From: Gallionellales bacterium 39-52-133
GTDB taxonomy: Bacteria; Pseudomonadota; Gammaproteobacteria; Burkholderiales; Gallionellaceae
Length of the DNA: 64,000 nucleotides
Direction: 5' to 3'
Assembly (NCBI GenBank): GCA_002278935.1
Contig: NCJL01000008.1
Span: 1 to 64,000 of the forward strand
Part shown: in pieces, positions 45,030-52,549 of the stretch
Numbering within the stretch: the stretch's first letter is position 1
Layout of the letters: every line of letters begins with the position of its first letter
The notes under the pieces: model-generated
The model's input: the letters and a program-made list of their open reading frames with translations, nothing else
Databases searched by the model: none
What the model was told of the DNA's origin: nothing
Program-made: the position numbers and the translations under genes

Positions 45030-45404
45030 TCATTCGCGTGCGGTCAAGCGTTTTTTACAATGTAATTCCAACCACTCAGAAACGAGTTGATGTGCGCGCT
45101 CTATTCGCAAATAAATTGTATTCTTATTGCAGCACAATGCTTTGGCCTTCTGTTCAATAGTACCAGGAGCAATATAGTATTCACGCACTGTATTTCGCAG
45201 GTGCTCTGGCAGTTCACGCACGGCATCTTCAACCTCCATAGAATCAAGATCAACTTCTGGAGAGAAAAAACCACCACCACTACGACCTTGCAGCCGTGTA
45301 TATGAACATTCGCGTGGATAGCCTACCGCACCATCCTCCCTCATGGCCGACCACTCAGCCCACTGCTGTAGCCTGGTCTTGATGTACTCATCACCGTTTG
45401 CCAT
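45030..45404 (-). CDS. Late transcription regulator, antitermination Q-like
   Basis: The 124-aa product ends in a sigma-region-4-like helix-turn-helix (PGTIEQKAKALCCNKNTIYLRIERAHQLVSEWL). Proteins of this shape at this position, just before the late genes, are usually named antitermination protein Q. Several strong terminators downstream (44955, 44295, 38145, 35916, 34412, 25536) would need such a factor. Confidence 0.65.
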   Translation of the reverse strand: MANGDEYIKTRLQQWAEWSAMREDGAVGYPRECSYTRLQGRSGGGFFSPEVDLDSMEVEDAVRELPEHLRNTVREYYIAPGTIEQKAKALCCNKNTIYLRIERAHQLVSEWLELHCKKRLTARE

Positions 45405-45570
45405 GTTTGTCTCCGCCGTTCTTCATTACCTGATTCACAAGCGCCTTGATGCGCCTCCCTTTGTGCAACCTGTCACGCTCAGCCTGCTTTTTGGCGGCCG
45501 CCTTGATCCTGCGTATCTCATCCACGCAATCGGCAGGATTGCCATAAAAGAGGGAGGGCAGCGCGCTCAT
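45391..45570 (-). CDS. Small basic phage protein, 59 aa
   Basis: The ATG at 45570 overlaps the stop of the upstream gene (ATGA). The product MSALPSLFYGNPADCVDEIR continues as a lysine/arginine-rich helix. It overlaps the regulator start by 14 bases. Function unknown. Confidence 0.6.
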   Translation of the reverse strand: MSALPSLFYGNPADCVDEIRRIKAAAKKQAERDRLHKGRRIKALVNQVMKNGGDKHGKR

Positions 45571-45830
45571 CTGGGCACCTGCCTGACACGAGCCCAGTGA
45601 ACACCATCACCGCTGATGCCAGCTAATAGAACAATCTCATCTAACTTGGCCTCGATCTTGTTGCCGGTGACAAAGTCTTCAGCGTAAAACGATCCATCAC
45701 GCCAGGACTCTCGCAGCCCATCGTTGATGGACTCTTCGCCAAAGACCATGCGGAACTCATCAACAATTGCCGCCACGTGAGGCAGTGCCTCACGCATCCA
45801 GCCATTGGCGGACTTAGCAGGTAACGCCAT
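45567..45830 (-). CDS. Small phage protein, 87 aa, unrecognised
   Basis: The product (MALPAKSANGWMREALPHVAAI) is a compact alpha/beta protein with FGEESINDGLRESWRDGSFYAEDFVTG. It follows the repeat-rich region and leads the regulator mini-operon. Confidence 0.6.
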   Translation of the reverse strand: MALPAKSANGWMREALPHVAAIVDEFRMVFGEESINDGLRESWRDGSFYAEDFVTGNKIEAKLDEIVLLAGISGDGVHWARVRQVPR

Positions 45831-45839
45831 CACATACCT

Positions 45840-46130
45840 CCAAAAAATATCCGTCCAACCTGTTTTTAGGTAGGACGGAGGTTAGACGAAAAAAAGCCAA
45901 ACGAATCAATCTACTGTCTAACCTCCTAACGTACCTGACGGAAATACATACACACACATACGCGCGCGCGCACATATACGCGGGTGTGCGCGGGTGTGTG
46001 TGCGCGGTTAGGTTGGACGAGGTTAGGAGGTCGGACGGATTCAATGATAGTGCGGGTTCCAGCCGTCTAACCTTTTCGGCGCAGGTCGGACGGATCGCCC
46101 AAAGTTGGACGCCTCCTGTCACCTTTTGCC
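45840..46130. other. Repeat-rich intergenic region, candidate replication origin
   Basis: Roughly 290 bp without a gene. Repeated words occur on both strands: TAGGTAGGACGGAGGTTAG near 45868, GTCTAACCTCCTAACG near 45917, GGTTAGGTTGGACGAGGTTA near 46008 followed by GGAGGTCGGACGG, GTCTAACC near 46064, CAGGTCGGACGG near 46082 and GTTGGACG near 46104. Between them, 45945-46007 is a nearly pure alternating purine-pyrimidine tract (CA/CG/TG). The region adjoins the replication protein gene. Confidence 0.5.
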
Positions 46131-46138
46131 ATCTCTGG

Positions 46139-48178
46139 TCAGAACGGGAGTGGATCATCACTGCCCTCCTTCTTTGGTTTCTCCGGACGAGCGTAATAAT
46201 ATTCGCGTGCGCCGGACGTTTCTCGATGCTTCTGCCATGCCAGCTTGCGCATGCAGATACCTACACGCGTGGACATCTGCTTATTGCCATCGATTTTTGA
46301 TTTCTCAACACCTACTGCATCCAGCAAAATATCCAGCACCGTCACTTTTGACAGGCTGTGGGAATTTAACCAGTCGTAAATCAACTTGCTCCACGGGTCT
46401 TCCAGCTCTCGCTGCTCCTGTTCGGGCAAGAAGAGGTTGATCTGTTCATCCCTGGTAGGCCACCAATGCATATCATTTTTGAACCACTGCACGGCTTCCG
46501 CAAAGAGCTGATCGCGCACCTGCCTCATCGCATCCAGTTTGACCTCACCATTGCTCTTTACCGGCCAATAACGCCGGTTACCGCTCGGGTCCTTGAAATA
46601 TTCGATTTGATTGGTCGTGCCGATGAACACGCACTGGCGTGGGTGGTCTTTGAAGGTGCGATCGTAGGGTGCACGGTAGCTGTCTGTAGATGAACTGATG
46701 AAGGCCTTGGCTCGCGTAGACTCTGCCTTGCCAAACGAATCCAGCTCCGCAAGCTCATAGACCCAGCGGCCACGCAAACCCTGCAGCGAATCTTTTTCGC
46801 CCATCACAAAAACGGTGTCAGAAAACCAGTGCTCATCACCGGCCAGAATCTTGGCCAGCGTGCTCTTACCCTCACCCTGAATGCCCTCCAGGATGAGCGC
46901 GGTATCCATCTTGCAGCCAGGGCGGTATATCCGCGCCACCATGCCAATGAGGAAGTAGCGCGCCACCAGCGAGGTGTAGGGCGACTTTTCGACACCCACA
47001 TAATCCGAGAGCCAATCCTCCAGCCTGTCCTTGCCATCCCACACCAGTGAATCCAGATGCTCACGCACCGGATGAAATTTATTTTGATCTGCCTCGGCAC
47101 GAATGCCGTCTGCCAGATTTGAGCTGGCCTTGATGAACAAGCGCAAGTTTTGCGCAAGCCACAAGCCAAGCTTGAAATCATCTTCTTCCAGCCATTCAGA
47201 TCCCTGCAGCTTGCCGATCGGCGAATCGCGCCGGCAGATGATGCGGTTGGAGAATTCATCGCGCCACAGCACGCCCTTCCAGTCCGGATGATGCTGCAGA
47301 ATGAGGTACACATTCTCGCGGCATTCGCGCACCAGGCCATCCTTGTAGAACAGCTGCTCTTTCCACTCTCCCGCGTTAGCCAGGATAGCGGTAGAAATGC
47401 CTCGCTCGTTCAGCGGAATCGGTGCCCGCAGATGGTCCGTGATGAACGTTTTGATCTCTTCGACAGACATTTCATCATCTGCATGCATGATGTTCCAGCC
47501 GTCCGGCTTCACGCCCGGCGCAGGCACATCCACGATCCTGACCTTGCAGCCGCGCGCCTGAAGGATCTGCGCGACCGTCTCGGCTGCCGCAATGCCGGAT
47601 TGTTTAATGGCAGGCAGGAAGGGCTTGTCTTCAGGCTTCATGCCGGCATCCAGCTCCTCTTTGGTGATCGGCTCGCGGATCGAATTGCAGTCTGGCCAAA
47701 TGACGACCTCATCGCCCTCCTTAAACCAACTCCAGTCCGCTTTCTTCACCGAGCGCGCATCCTGTGGCCAGGTCACCGCATCGTAAAGCTCATTGAGCTG
47801 CATCGTGGCAATACCCACCGCTTCTTCCGTGCCCACCACCAGCTTGGGCATGCCATCACGCCACTGCCCAAAATTACTCTCTATGAACAAAGGGCGAGGC
47901 TCTGCCAATGCGATCCAGCGCCACTCCTCCTTGCCTGTTTCAACGTGCCTGCAATACGACAGCGGCAAATTCAGCCACACGCCATCCTCTGCGCGCTTAA
48001 AGCGGCAGTACAGACACATCAATTTTTTATCGAGATTGTTGTAACGGAAAATAAAATTTGGCTCGCCATGCTTGTAATGGTTGACCGGTGGCGCCGGCGC
48101 GTCATCCGGCACCGGCGTAATCGGCAGCCATTCACGCTTGCCCTTGGGAGGATTAAAGTTGTAGACCTGAGCCGTCAT
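46139..48178 (-). CDS. VapE-family replication protein (primase-helicase type)
   Basis: The 679-aa product has an N-terminal Toprim/primase-like half (CLYCRFKRAEDGVW, VVIWPDCNS) and a C-terminal virulence-associated-E P-loop domain with Walker A LEGIQGEGKSTLAKIL, Walker B-like VYELAELDSF and the sensor FIGTTNQIEYFKDPSGNRRYWPV. In temperate phages such proteins start replication. It overlaps the preceding gene by four bases. Confidence 0.85.
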   Translation of the reverse strand: MTAQVYNFNPPKGKREWLPITPVPDDAPAPPVNHYKHGEPNFIFRYNNLDKKLMCLYCRFKRAEDGVWLNLPLSYCRHVETGKEEWRWIALAEPRPLFIESNFGQWRDGMPKLVVGTEEAVGIATMQLNELYDAVTWPQDARSVKKADWSWFKEGDEVVIWPDCNSIREPITKEELDAGMKPEDKPFLPAIKQSGIAAAETVAQILQARGCKVRIVDVPAPGVKPDGWNIMHADDEMSVEEIKTFITDHLRAPIPLNERGISTAILANAGEWKEQLFYKDGLVRECRENVYLILQHHPDWKGVLWRDEFSNRIICRRDSPIGKLQGSEWLEEDDFKLGLWLAQNLRLFIKASSNLADGIRAEADQNKFHPVREHLDSLVWDGKDRLEDWLSDYVGVEKSPYTSLVARYFLIGMVARIYRPGCKMDTALILEGIQGEGKSTLAKILAGDEHWFSDTVFVMGEKDSLQGLRGRWVYELAELDSFGKAESTRAKAFISSSTDSYRAPYDRTFKDHPRQCVFIGTTNQIEYFKDPSGNRRYWPVKSNGEVKLDAMRQVRDQLFAEAVQWFKNDMHWWPTRDEQINLFLPEQEQRELEDPWSKLIYDWLNSHSLSKVTVLDILLDAVGVEKSKIDGNKQMSTRVGICMRKLAWQKHRETSGAREYYYARPEKPKKEGSDDPLPF

Positions 48179-48429
48179 TTTTTCAGGCGGTGATCAGTTG
48201 ATTCAAAACGCGGCACGAAGCAATGATTCTCAACCCTGCCCGACCACACCACGCCATTCCTTGCCAGCGTCGCACGCGATCGCTGCCGGTGCACCGTATA
48301 AGACATGCCCTCAGGCAGCTCCATATAGATCATATTCGTGACAACGTCATCACGGATCGCCGCCCAAACCTTCCCGGATGGGAAAGGGTGGGGCAACGGA
48401 TAATATTTGACGGGCGGCATAATTTTCAT
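48175..48429 (-). CDS. Small phage protein, 84 aa, unrecognised
   Basis: The product (MKIMPPVKYYPLPHPFPSGK) has a strand-rich middle (YTVHRQRSRATLARNGVVW). It is coupled to the replication gene by an ATGA overlap. Confidence 0.6.
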   Translation of the reverse strand: MKIMPPVKYYPLPHPFPSGKVWAAIRDDVVTNMIYMELPEGMSYTVHRQRSRATLARNGVVWSGRVENHCFVPRFESTDHRLKK

Positions 48430-48537
48430 GCAACCCGCCTTTGAATAGGTCCAACCTTAACCCGGCCAATGCTTTTACTGCTCATGCTATGGCAACGCTT
48501 TCGCGCAGGTTGTTGCGGGGCGCTACGGAGGAGTTCT

Positions 48538-48990
48538 TCATGCATCTGCCTGCTTGCAATAAACGGAATACGTCAAGGCCAGCAATTCCTGCACCGTGCA
48601 GTGGATCTCCTGCCCTATCGCATCCAGATCGGCCTTCTCGGCTTTATCGATATCGTTATCCTTAACCGCTTCGCGGAAGGTGGCGGAAAGCTCACCCAGC
48701 TTCGCATACAACAAATTAAATTCAGACAGCAACTCATCATTGCCAATCTCACGCGCTGCCGGCAGCTTGATAAACACCCCGCCCGTATCGCGGGCAACAC
48801 CCTCGGCAAACAGAGACGTGCCAGAAAACGCCTGCATCTGCTCCGCCTGGTGCACCGTCAAGGTCTGCCCCTTGCGCTCATAGATTCGGTTCTCCAGCGC
48901 ATCCTTGCTAAAGCCCATTGCCGCAGCCATCGCCTCCCAGCCGCCCGGGAAAGCGCGGATCATGCCTAAGTAATCCTGTCTGTTTGCCAC
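48538..48990 (-). CDS. CII/YmfL-like phage regulator (Phage_CP76 group)
   Basis: The 150-aa product (YLGMIRAFPGGWEAMAAAMGFSKDALENRIYERKGQTLTVHQAEQMQAFSG) matches the YmfL/CP76 family: an N-terminal helix-turn-helix and a helical C-terminal half. Such proteins act as CII-type or replication-linked regulators in the early leftward operon. Confidence 0.75.
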   Translation of the reverse strand: MANRQDYLGMIRAFPGGWEAMAAAMGFSKDALENRIYERKGQTLTVHQAEQMQAFSGTSLFAEGVARDTGGVFIKLPAAREIGNDELLSEFNLLYAKLGELSATFREAVKDNDIDKAEKADLDAIGQEIHCTVQELLALTYSVYCKQADA

Positions 48991-49123
48991 AACATCCCCC
49001 TGATTCCTGTGGTTTAACTACGTAAAAAGCTGCACTACACTGCAACCCTCGAAAAGGTGGAGATCCCTGCCATGTTAAGATTTCAGCTCTCACACAAAAA
49101 CCAACAACCCGAAAGGAACCTCC

Positions 49124-49357
49124 GTGAAACACGACCCACTTCAATTCGTCGCCGATTCAGCCCTGGCCAACGAACTGGCACTCACCCTGCTAATACAAAC
49201 CCTGGCCAAATTCCATCCGGAAATAACCGGCGACTACCTCAATGCACTCGACACAGCATTAACAGCCCGAGAAATCCCGAGCGCAGGCGCGAAACAAAAC
49301 ATCGCCGAGCTGCGCGAGTGGATTGCCAAATTGCCCAGGCCCGCAAGCGTGAATTAA
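49124..49357 (+). CDS. Small phage protein, 77 aa, unrecognised
   Basis: A GTG start with GAAAGGAACC upstream opens KHDPLQFVADSALANELAL .. EITGDYLNALDTALTAREIP. It is divergent from the CII-like gene and lies opposite to the leftward early transcript. Confidence 0.55.
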   Translation: MKHDPLQFVADSALANELALTLLIQTLAKFHPEITGDYLNALDTALTAREIPSAGAKQNIAELREWIAKLPRPASVN

Positions 49358-49399
49358 TAAAACCATCAGTCATAAAATCCAATCACAAAGGAATTAATC

Positions 49400-49669
49400 A
49401 TGGACGAAAAACTTGTAAAACAACTTTTCGAAGACCTCTTCGAAGCGAATGCGGTAGCCTTATCACTTTTAACAGCAGCGGCCGCCAGACAGATGGAAAC
49501 GGCACAACTGACGGACTTGATAGCCAACGTGAAATCAAGCCTATTTGCAACCAAAACAAAACATCCGAAGCCGAAAATTGCATCCCTAGCAATTTATATA
49601 GCGACATCTTCATTAGCTGCTCTGGTCGCAGAGATTCAGTTGCGGCAGGACACGGGGAAAAGACATTAG
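49400..49669 (+). CDS. Small phage protein, 89 aa, unrecognised
   Basis: Start ATG with AAAGGAATTAATC upstream. The product (MDEKLVKQLFEDLFEANAVA) is helical and Ala-rich, with LASLAIYIATSSLAALVAEI-like hydrophobic stretch near the end. It is antisense to the expected leftward early transcript. Confidence 0.5.
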   Translation: MDEKLVKQLFEDLFEANAVALSLLTAAAARQMETAQLTDLIANVKSSLFATKTKHPKPKIASLAIYIATSSLAALVAEIQLRQDTGKRH

Positions 49670-49779
49670 AAAATACCTCGACTCTGTCAACGCCATCCCA
49701 TTCCAAATCAGCAAGACGATCCACGCCATCCCATTTGCAATCGTTCAACCATGTAGATACTGGAGATTCAGTAGGCATA

Positions 49780-49974
49780 TCAGGCGGCATCCTGAGGCAA
49801 GGGTTTTTTGTCAGGCGAACTGAAGATGTCTGGTCGCAGGAGTTTCAAATACATCAAGCGCGAATCAGGAATACCTTCCTTGCGCCACTGCGAAACAGCA
49901 CCTTTGGTTACATTGCATATTTCTGCAACCGCGTTCGTACCGCCCAAATCATCAATAATTTTGTTGTTATCCAT
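49780..49974 (-). CDS. Cro/YdaS-like repressor
   Basis: The 64-aa product (MDNNKIIDDLGGTNAVAEICNVTKGAVSQWRKEGIPDSRLMYLKLLRPDIF) is a single helix-turn-helix of the YdaS/Cro type. It is the first gene of the leftward early operon. The -10 box of its promoter ends only six bases before the ATG, so the message should be leaderless or nearly so. Confidence 0.8.
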   Translation of the reverse strand: MDNNKIIDDLGGTNAVAEICNVTKGAVSQWRKEGIPDSRLMYLKLLRPDIFSSPDKKPLPQDAA

Positions 49975-49980
49975 ATTTCA

Positions 49981-50010
49981 AGTATAGAACTCTAAACCAT
50001 GTTAAGTCAA
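49981..50010 (-). promoter_or_regulatory. Leftward early promoter (before cro)
   Basis: On the minus strand TTGACT (50005-50010) and TATACT (49981-49986) are separated by 18 bases. The operator word GTTTAGAGTTCTATACT (49981-49997) covers the -10 box. Confidence 0.75.
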
Positions 50011-50029
50011 GCAAACTATACCGGCACTG

Positions 50030-50046
50030 GTTTATCTTTCTATACT
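50030..50046 (+). promoter_or_regulatory. Operator copy directly before the CI-like start codon
   Basis: GTTTATCTTTCTATACT is the inverted partner of the operator at 49981-49997. Its last base touches the ATG at 50047, so repressor bound here would block its own gene's expression. Confidence 0.65.
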
Positions 50047-50409
50047 ATGAGAAAGCCAACCATCCCCGAACGTATCGAAATTGTAAAAACAGAGTTGAAA
50101 ATTGCAGAAGATGTCGCGTTTGGTAAATTGTGTGGCATGACAAAATCAGTGGTAAATCAACTAAAAAGTGGAAAGATGAAATCTTTCGCGGCTAGATATG
50201 CCTATAAACTTGAAGAAAATACAGGATTTTGTGCCAAATGGATTCAACTTGGAGAGGGGCCAGAACGGATTGATATGGATATTAAGCAGGCGGTAAAAAT
50301 AATGGAGACAATGAAACCTGCAAGGCGTAAAGATGCTGTAAAAATTATTACTCCGCTTGCTGAACCAGAAGGAAACGGCGGAGACGAATCAAAACATGCC
50401 ATGCAATAA
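50047..50409 (+). CDS. CI-like phage repressor
   Basis: From the ATG at 50047 the product is 120 aa, with MRKPTIPERIEIVKTELKIAEDVAFGKLCGMTKSVVNQLKSGKMK as helix-turn-helix and an ENTGFCAKWIQLGEGPE segment typical of the Phage_CI_repr family. It lacks a LexA-like peptidase domain, so induction would need another route. Divergent from cro. Confidence 0.75.
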   Translation: MRKPTIPERIEIVKTELKIAEDVAFGKLCGMTKSVVNQLKSGKMKSFAARYAYKLEENTGFCAKWIQLGEGPERIDMDIKQAVKIMETMKPARRKDAVKIITPLAEPEGNGGDESKHAMQ

Positions 50410-50473
50410 TGTAATCCAGCTGCAAATCCAATTGAAGTTTAACTTTTGAAAGCGCCGGAAAACAATTTTTAAC

Positions 50474-50716
50474 ATGAAATTTCACTACCGCCTCCATTAT
50501 CTATGCAACGAAGGGGATATGAACCCTAAAACCATTGACTCCGAGGTTGAGATCAATCCGGGTACGGTTCTTCATCTCGACTCGGGGTGGCATCACCTTG
50601 TTGTGCGATCCAAAGCACTTCCGACAAGCGTTCGTCTTGATCTTTCAAAAGCTGCTGAATCTGATTTTCAGGCAAGGCAGGTAGCAGAGCAGCTAGGACA
50701 CACCCCAAAAATATAA
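50474..50716 (+). CDS. Small phage protein, 80 aa, unrecognised
   Basis: The product (MKFHYRLHYLCNEGD .. EINPGTVLHLDSGWHHLVVRSKALPTSVRLDLS) has clear beta-strand alternation and sits downstream of the repressor, before a plus-strand terminator. It overlaps an opposite-strand frame (50553-50867); both may be real. Confidence 0.45.
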   Translation: MKFHYRLHYLCNEGDMNPKTIDSEVEINPGTVLHLDSGWHHLVVRSKALPTSVRLDLSKAAESDFQARQVAEQLGHTPKI

Positions 50717-50867
50717 ACGTCTCATACTGCACCTGGTCATCAGCCAGCCGTTTGTATGGCCATGTCAACGTCTCTTTTGAAGATGGGCTGGCCGCCGTCA
50801 CCCCAACCGTCATAATCCCTACTGCAGCCTTCACTTTGTGCGCAAGTGTTGGTCTCTTTATATTCAT
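50553..50867 (-). CDS. Possible small phage protein, 104 aa
   Basis: The ATG at 50867 has GGAGAATGAG directly upstream. The product has a hydrophobic segment (YETFIFLGCVLAALLPAL) followed by ENQIQQLLKDQDERLSEVL. It conflicts with the plus-strand frame at 50474-50716 over 164 bp. Confidence 0.4.
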   Translation of the reverse strand: MNIKRPTLAHKVKAAVGIMTVGVTAASPSSKETLTWPYKRLADDQVQYETFIFLGCVLAALLPALPENQIQQLLKDQDERLSEVLWIAQQGDATPSRDEEPYPD

Positions 50868-50884
50868 CTCATTCTCCAGAATTT

Positions 50885-50915
50885 AGCCGCAGGACATCCC
50901 TGCGGCTCTTATTTT
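50885..50915 (+). terminator. Terminator after the repressor transcript
   Basis: GCCGCAGG and CCTGCGGC pair around ACATC/C and are followed by TCTTATTTT. It isolates the repressor unit from the next promoter. Confidence 0.75.
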
Positions 50916-50935
50916 ACATCAAAAGTTTAGAATAC

Positions 50936-50965
50936 TTGACTTACTTAAGTTTAGTGTTCTATACT
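50936..50965 (+). promoter_or_regulatory. Rightward early promoter with third operator copy
   Basis: TTGACT (50936-50941), 18-base spacer, TATACT (50960-50965). The operator word GTTTAGTGTTCTATACT (50949-50965) overlaps the -10 box exactly as in the leftward promoter, so one repressor should control both. Confidence 0.78.
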
Positions 50966-51042
50966 CATTCCCAAGCCAATCAAAACTCGGCGACCAAAAT
51001 CAACTTGCACATGTCTGCAAATGGATACGGGAGGGGGAATAA

Positions 51043-51390
51043 ATGTCACAGCCAATCAACATCACATACACACCGGGGCCATGGATATGGTCTGAGGAAG
51101 GCTATTCGCTGCGCCCAGAGTTTCCACAACCTGATACGCATCACATTCACACGATTCTTGATCTTGAAATGTGTGGATGTGGTTTTGCTGGCTCAAAACT
51201 GGAAGACTCTTTGAAAGAGGATAAGGCCAACCACGCGCTCATCGCAGCTGCGCCCGAGCTGTTGGAAGCGCTATCTATTGCAGAAGAATTCATGCGCGGC
51301 TTTGAAGGCGACGAAGCTCAGGTCGGCATGGAAATAAAACTTGCGATCATTCGCCATGCACTTTCCAAGGCACGGGGCCAGCATGAGTAG
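51043..51390 (+). CDS. Small phage protein with AAPELLEAL motif
   Basis: The 115-aa product (TYTPGPWIWSEEGYSL .. KANHALIAAAPELLEALSIAEEF) belongs to a widespread group of phage and prophage proteins with TPGPW and ANAxLIAAAPELL motifs. Their role is unknown. GGGAGGGGGAATAA precedes the start. First gene of the rightward early operon. Confidence 0.7.
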   Translation: MSQPINITYTPGPWIWSEEGYSLRPEFPQPDTHHIHTILDLEMCGCGFAGSKLEDSLKEDKANHALIAAAPELLEALSIAEEFMRGFEGDEAQVGMEIKLAIIRHALSKARGQHE

Positions 51391-51628
51391 CGTTAAAAAT
51401 ATCAAGGTGCACACCCGCATCGGCCACGAGCGCTCTTTGTGCGGGCTGGCGCCCATGCGCGGCAATTACAGGATTGTGTCTTTCTCCAGCTTTTTTTCTG
51501 CTACTGCAGAAGATCAATGCGGCAAATGCATCAAGCGGCTGCAGGAGCACGGCTACAACATCGAACGTGAGCGGCTGAAATTTCGCACTGTTTACGATCA
51601 CGCCCAAGAACTTGCCCTTATCCCTTAA
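51383..51628 (+). CDS. Small phage protein, 81 aa, unrecognised
   Basis: The ATG at 51383 overlaps the upstream stop. The product (MSSVKNIKVHTRIGHERSLC) has a CxxC-containing centre (EDQCGKCIKRL) that may bind zinc. Confidence 0.55.
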   Translation: MSSVKNIKVHTRIGHERSLCGLAPMRGNYRIVSFSSFFSATAEDQCGKCIKRLQEHGYNIERERLKFRTVYDHAQELALIP

Positions 51629-51642
51629 CCGAGGAGATCGCT

Positions 51643-51948
51643 ATGACCACCGATGAAACAAGATTTTCAACCGCACAGAAATTGATCAAGGCCGCCGAGC
51701 ACCTGGACTGGTTAAAAAATACCGCACCCACCAGCGACACGCTACGTGCCGAGATTGCCGAATCAGTCGAGTTTCTTCACGACCTGGCACATAAGCAAGC
51801 CGGTGATCGTGCGAGTGAAATTTACAAGGAAGGCGACCCTACGCCTGAAGAAGTCACGATGTTCAAACAATTGCTACATGCCGCTGGTTTAGGCGGTGCA
51901 AGCTCAATTACGGAGGACGTATGCCTGGGTTCTACCACTTCACATTGA
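51643..51948 (+). CDS. Small phage protein, 101 aa, unrecognised
   Basis: Preceded by GAGGAGATCGCT. The product is an acidic, helical protein (AQKLIKAAEHLDWLKNTAP). Confidence 0.55.
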   Translation: MTTDETRFSTAQKLIKAAEHLDWLKNTAPTSDTLRAEIAESVEFLHDLAHKQAGDRASEIYKEGDPTPEEVTMFKQLLHAAGLGGASSITEDVCLGSTTSH

Positions 51949-52094
51949 TTAACGCAGCCTTTCGCACTGAGCGGAACATTATCGCGCACAGCGCAATTCA
52001 GGCGGCTCTTATCGCCGCCCGAATGTTGCCGGAACCACAAGGATCATTCGCCATTATCTGCAAACCAGCCAACCAGGAAAGGATCGCAGCATGA
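51921..52094 (+). CDS. Small phage protein, 57 aa
   Basis: GGAGGACGT precedes the ATG. The product MPGFYHFTLINAAFRTERNI continues with a helix and ends KPANQERIAA. It overlaps the previous gene by 28 bases and the next by four. Confidence 0.55.
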   Translation: MPGFYHFTLINAAFRTERNIIAHSAIQAALIAARMLPEPQGSFAIICKPANQERIAA

Positions 52095-52213
52095 GCAGAA
52101 ATAACCGCATGAATTTTAACGAACGCAAACGCAGCAGAATCGATGGGCGGGCCGTTGTCCTCTGCATCATCGTTGCCCTTGTATTAATCCAGACAGGAGC
52201 CATCAAACCATGA
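52091..52213 (+). CDS. Single-helix membrane micro-protein, 40 aa
   Basis: MSRNNRMNFNERKRSRIDGR is a basic cytoplasmic tail, followed by one membrane helix (VVLCIIVALVLIQTG). ATGA overlaps at both ends. Confidence 0.5.
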   Translation: MSRNNRMNFNERKRSRIDGRAVVLCIIVALVLIQTGAIKP

Positions 52214-52377
52214 ACATCACCCACCACCTGCACCACTTCCTCATCCGCAACGGGCAAAGCATTCTCGCCGTGATGCGGGATGCAATCGTTGCTGCCATCG
52301 CCATGGGCATAGGCTGGGCGCTGGTGCCGTGGGTAGCGCCGATCGTTGCCCGACTGTGTCCGTTTTTAATTTGCTGA
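52210..52377 (+). CDS. Small membrane protein, 55 aa
   Basis: MNITHHLHHFLIRNGQSILA precedes a membrane helix (AIVAAIAMGIGWALVPWV). Coupled by ATGA to the previous micro-gene. Confidence 0.5.
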   Translation: MNITHHLHHFLIRNGQSILAVMRDAIVAAIAMGIGWALVPWVAPIVARLCPFLIC

Positions 52378-52378
52378 C

Positions 52379-52549
52379 ATGCGCGTCCTGCTCGCCATCC
52401 TGCTACTCAGCTACACACCGGCCAGCGTGCCGCAAATGACTGAGCTGGCATGGTGGCAAAAGGTAGGTGAGCCATGCACCACCAGGATAGATCGGCTCGA
52501 AGGAACATGTGGCGAATTGAATATTAAATCGGAAATTGTGTGGAAATGA
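52379..52549 (+). CDS. Small secreted protein, 56 aa
   Basis: MRVLLAILLLSYTPASVPQM is a signal peptide; the short mature part has two cysteines (EPCTTRI, GTCGELN) that could pair. No good Shine-Dalgarno; translation may be coupled. Confidence 0.45.
   Translation: MRVLLAILLLSYTPASVPQMTELAWWQKVGEPCTTRIDRLEGTCGELNIKSEIVWK

Noticed and set aside
45814..46161. Minus-strand 115-codon frame through the alternating CA/CG tract
   Set aside because: The translation is a run of CARAYVCVCISVRY-like residues produced by the simple repeat; no start signal.
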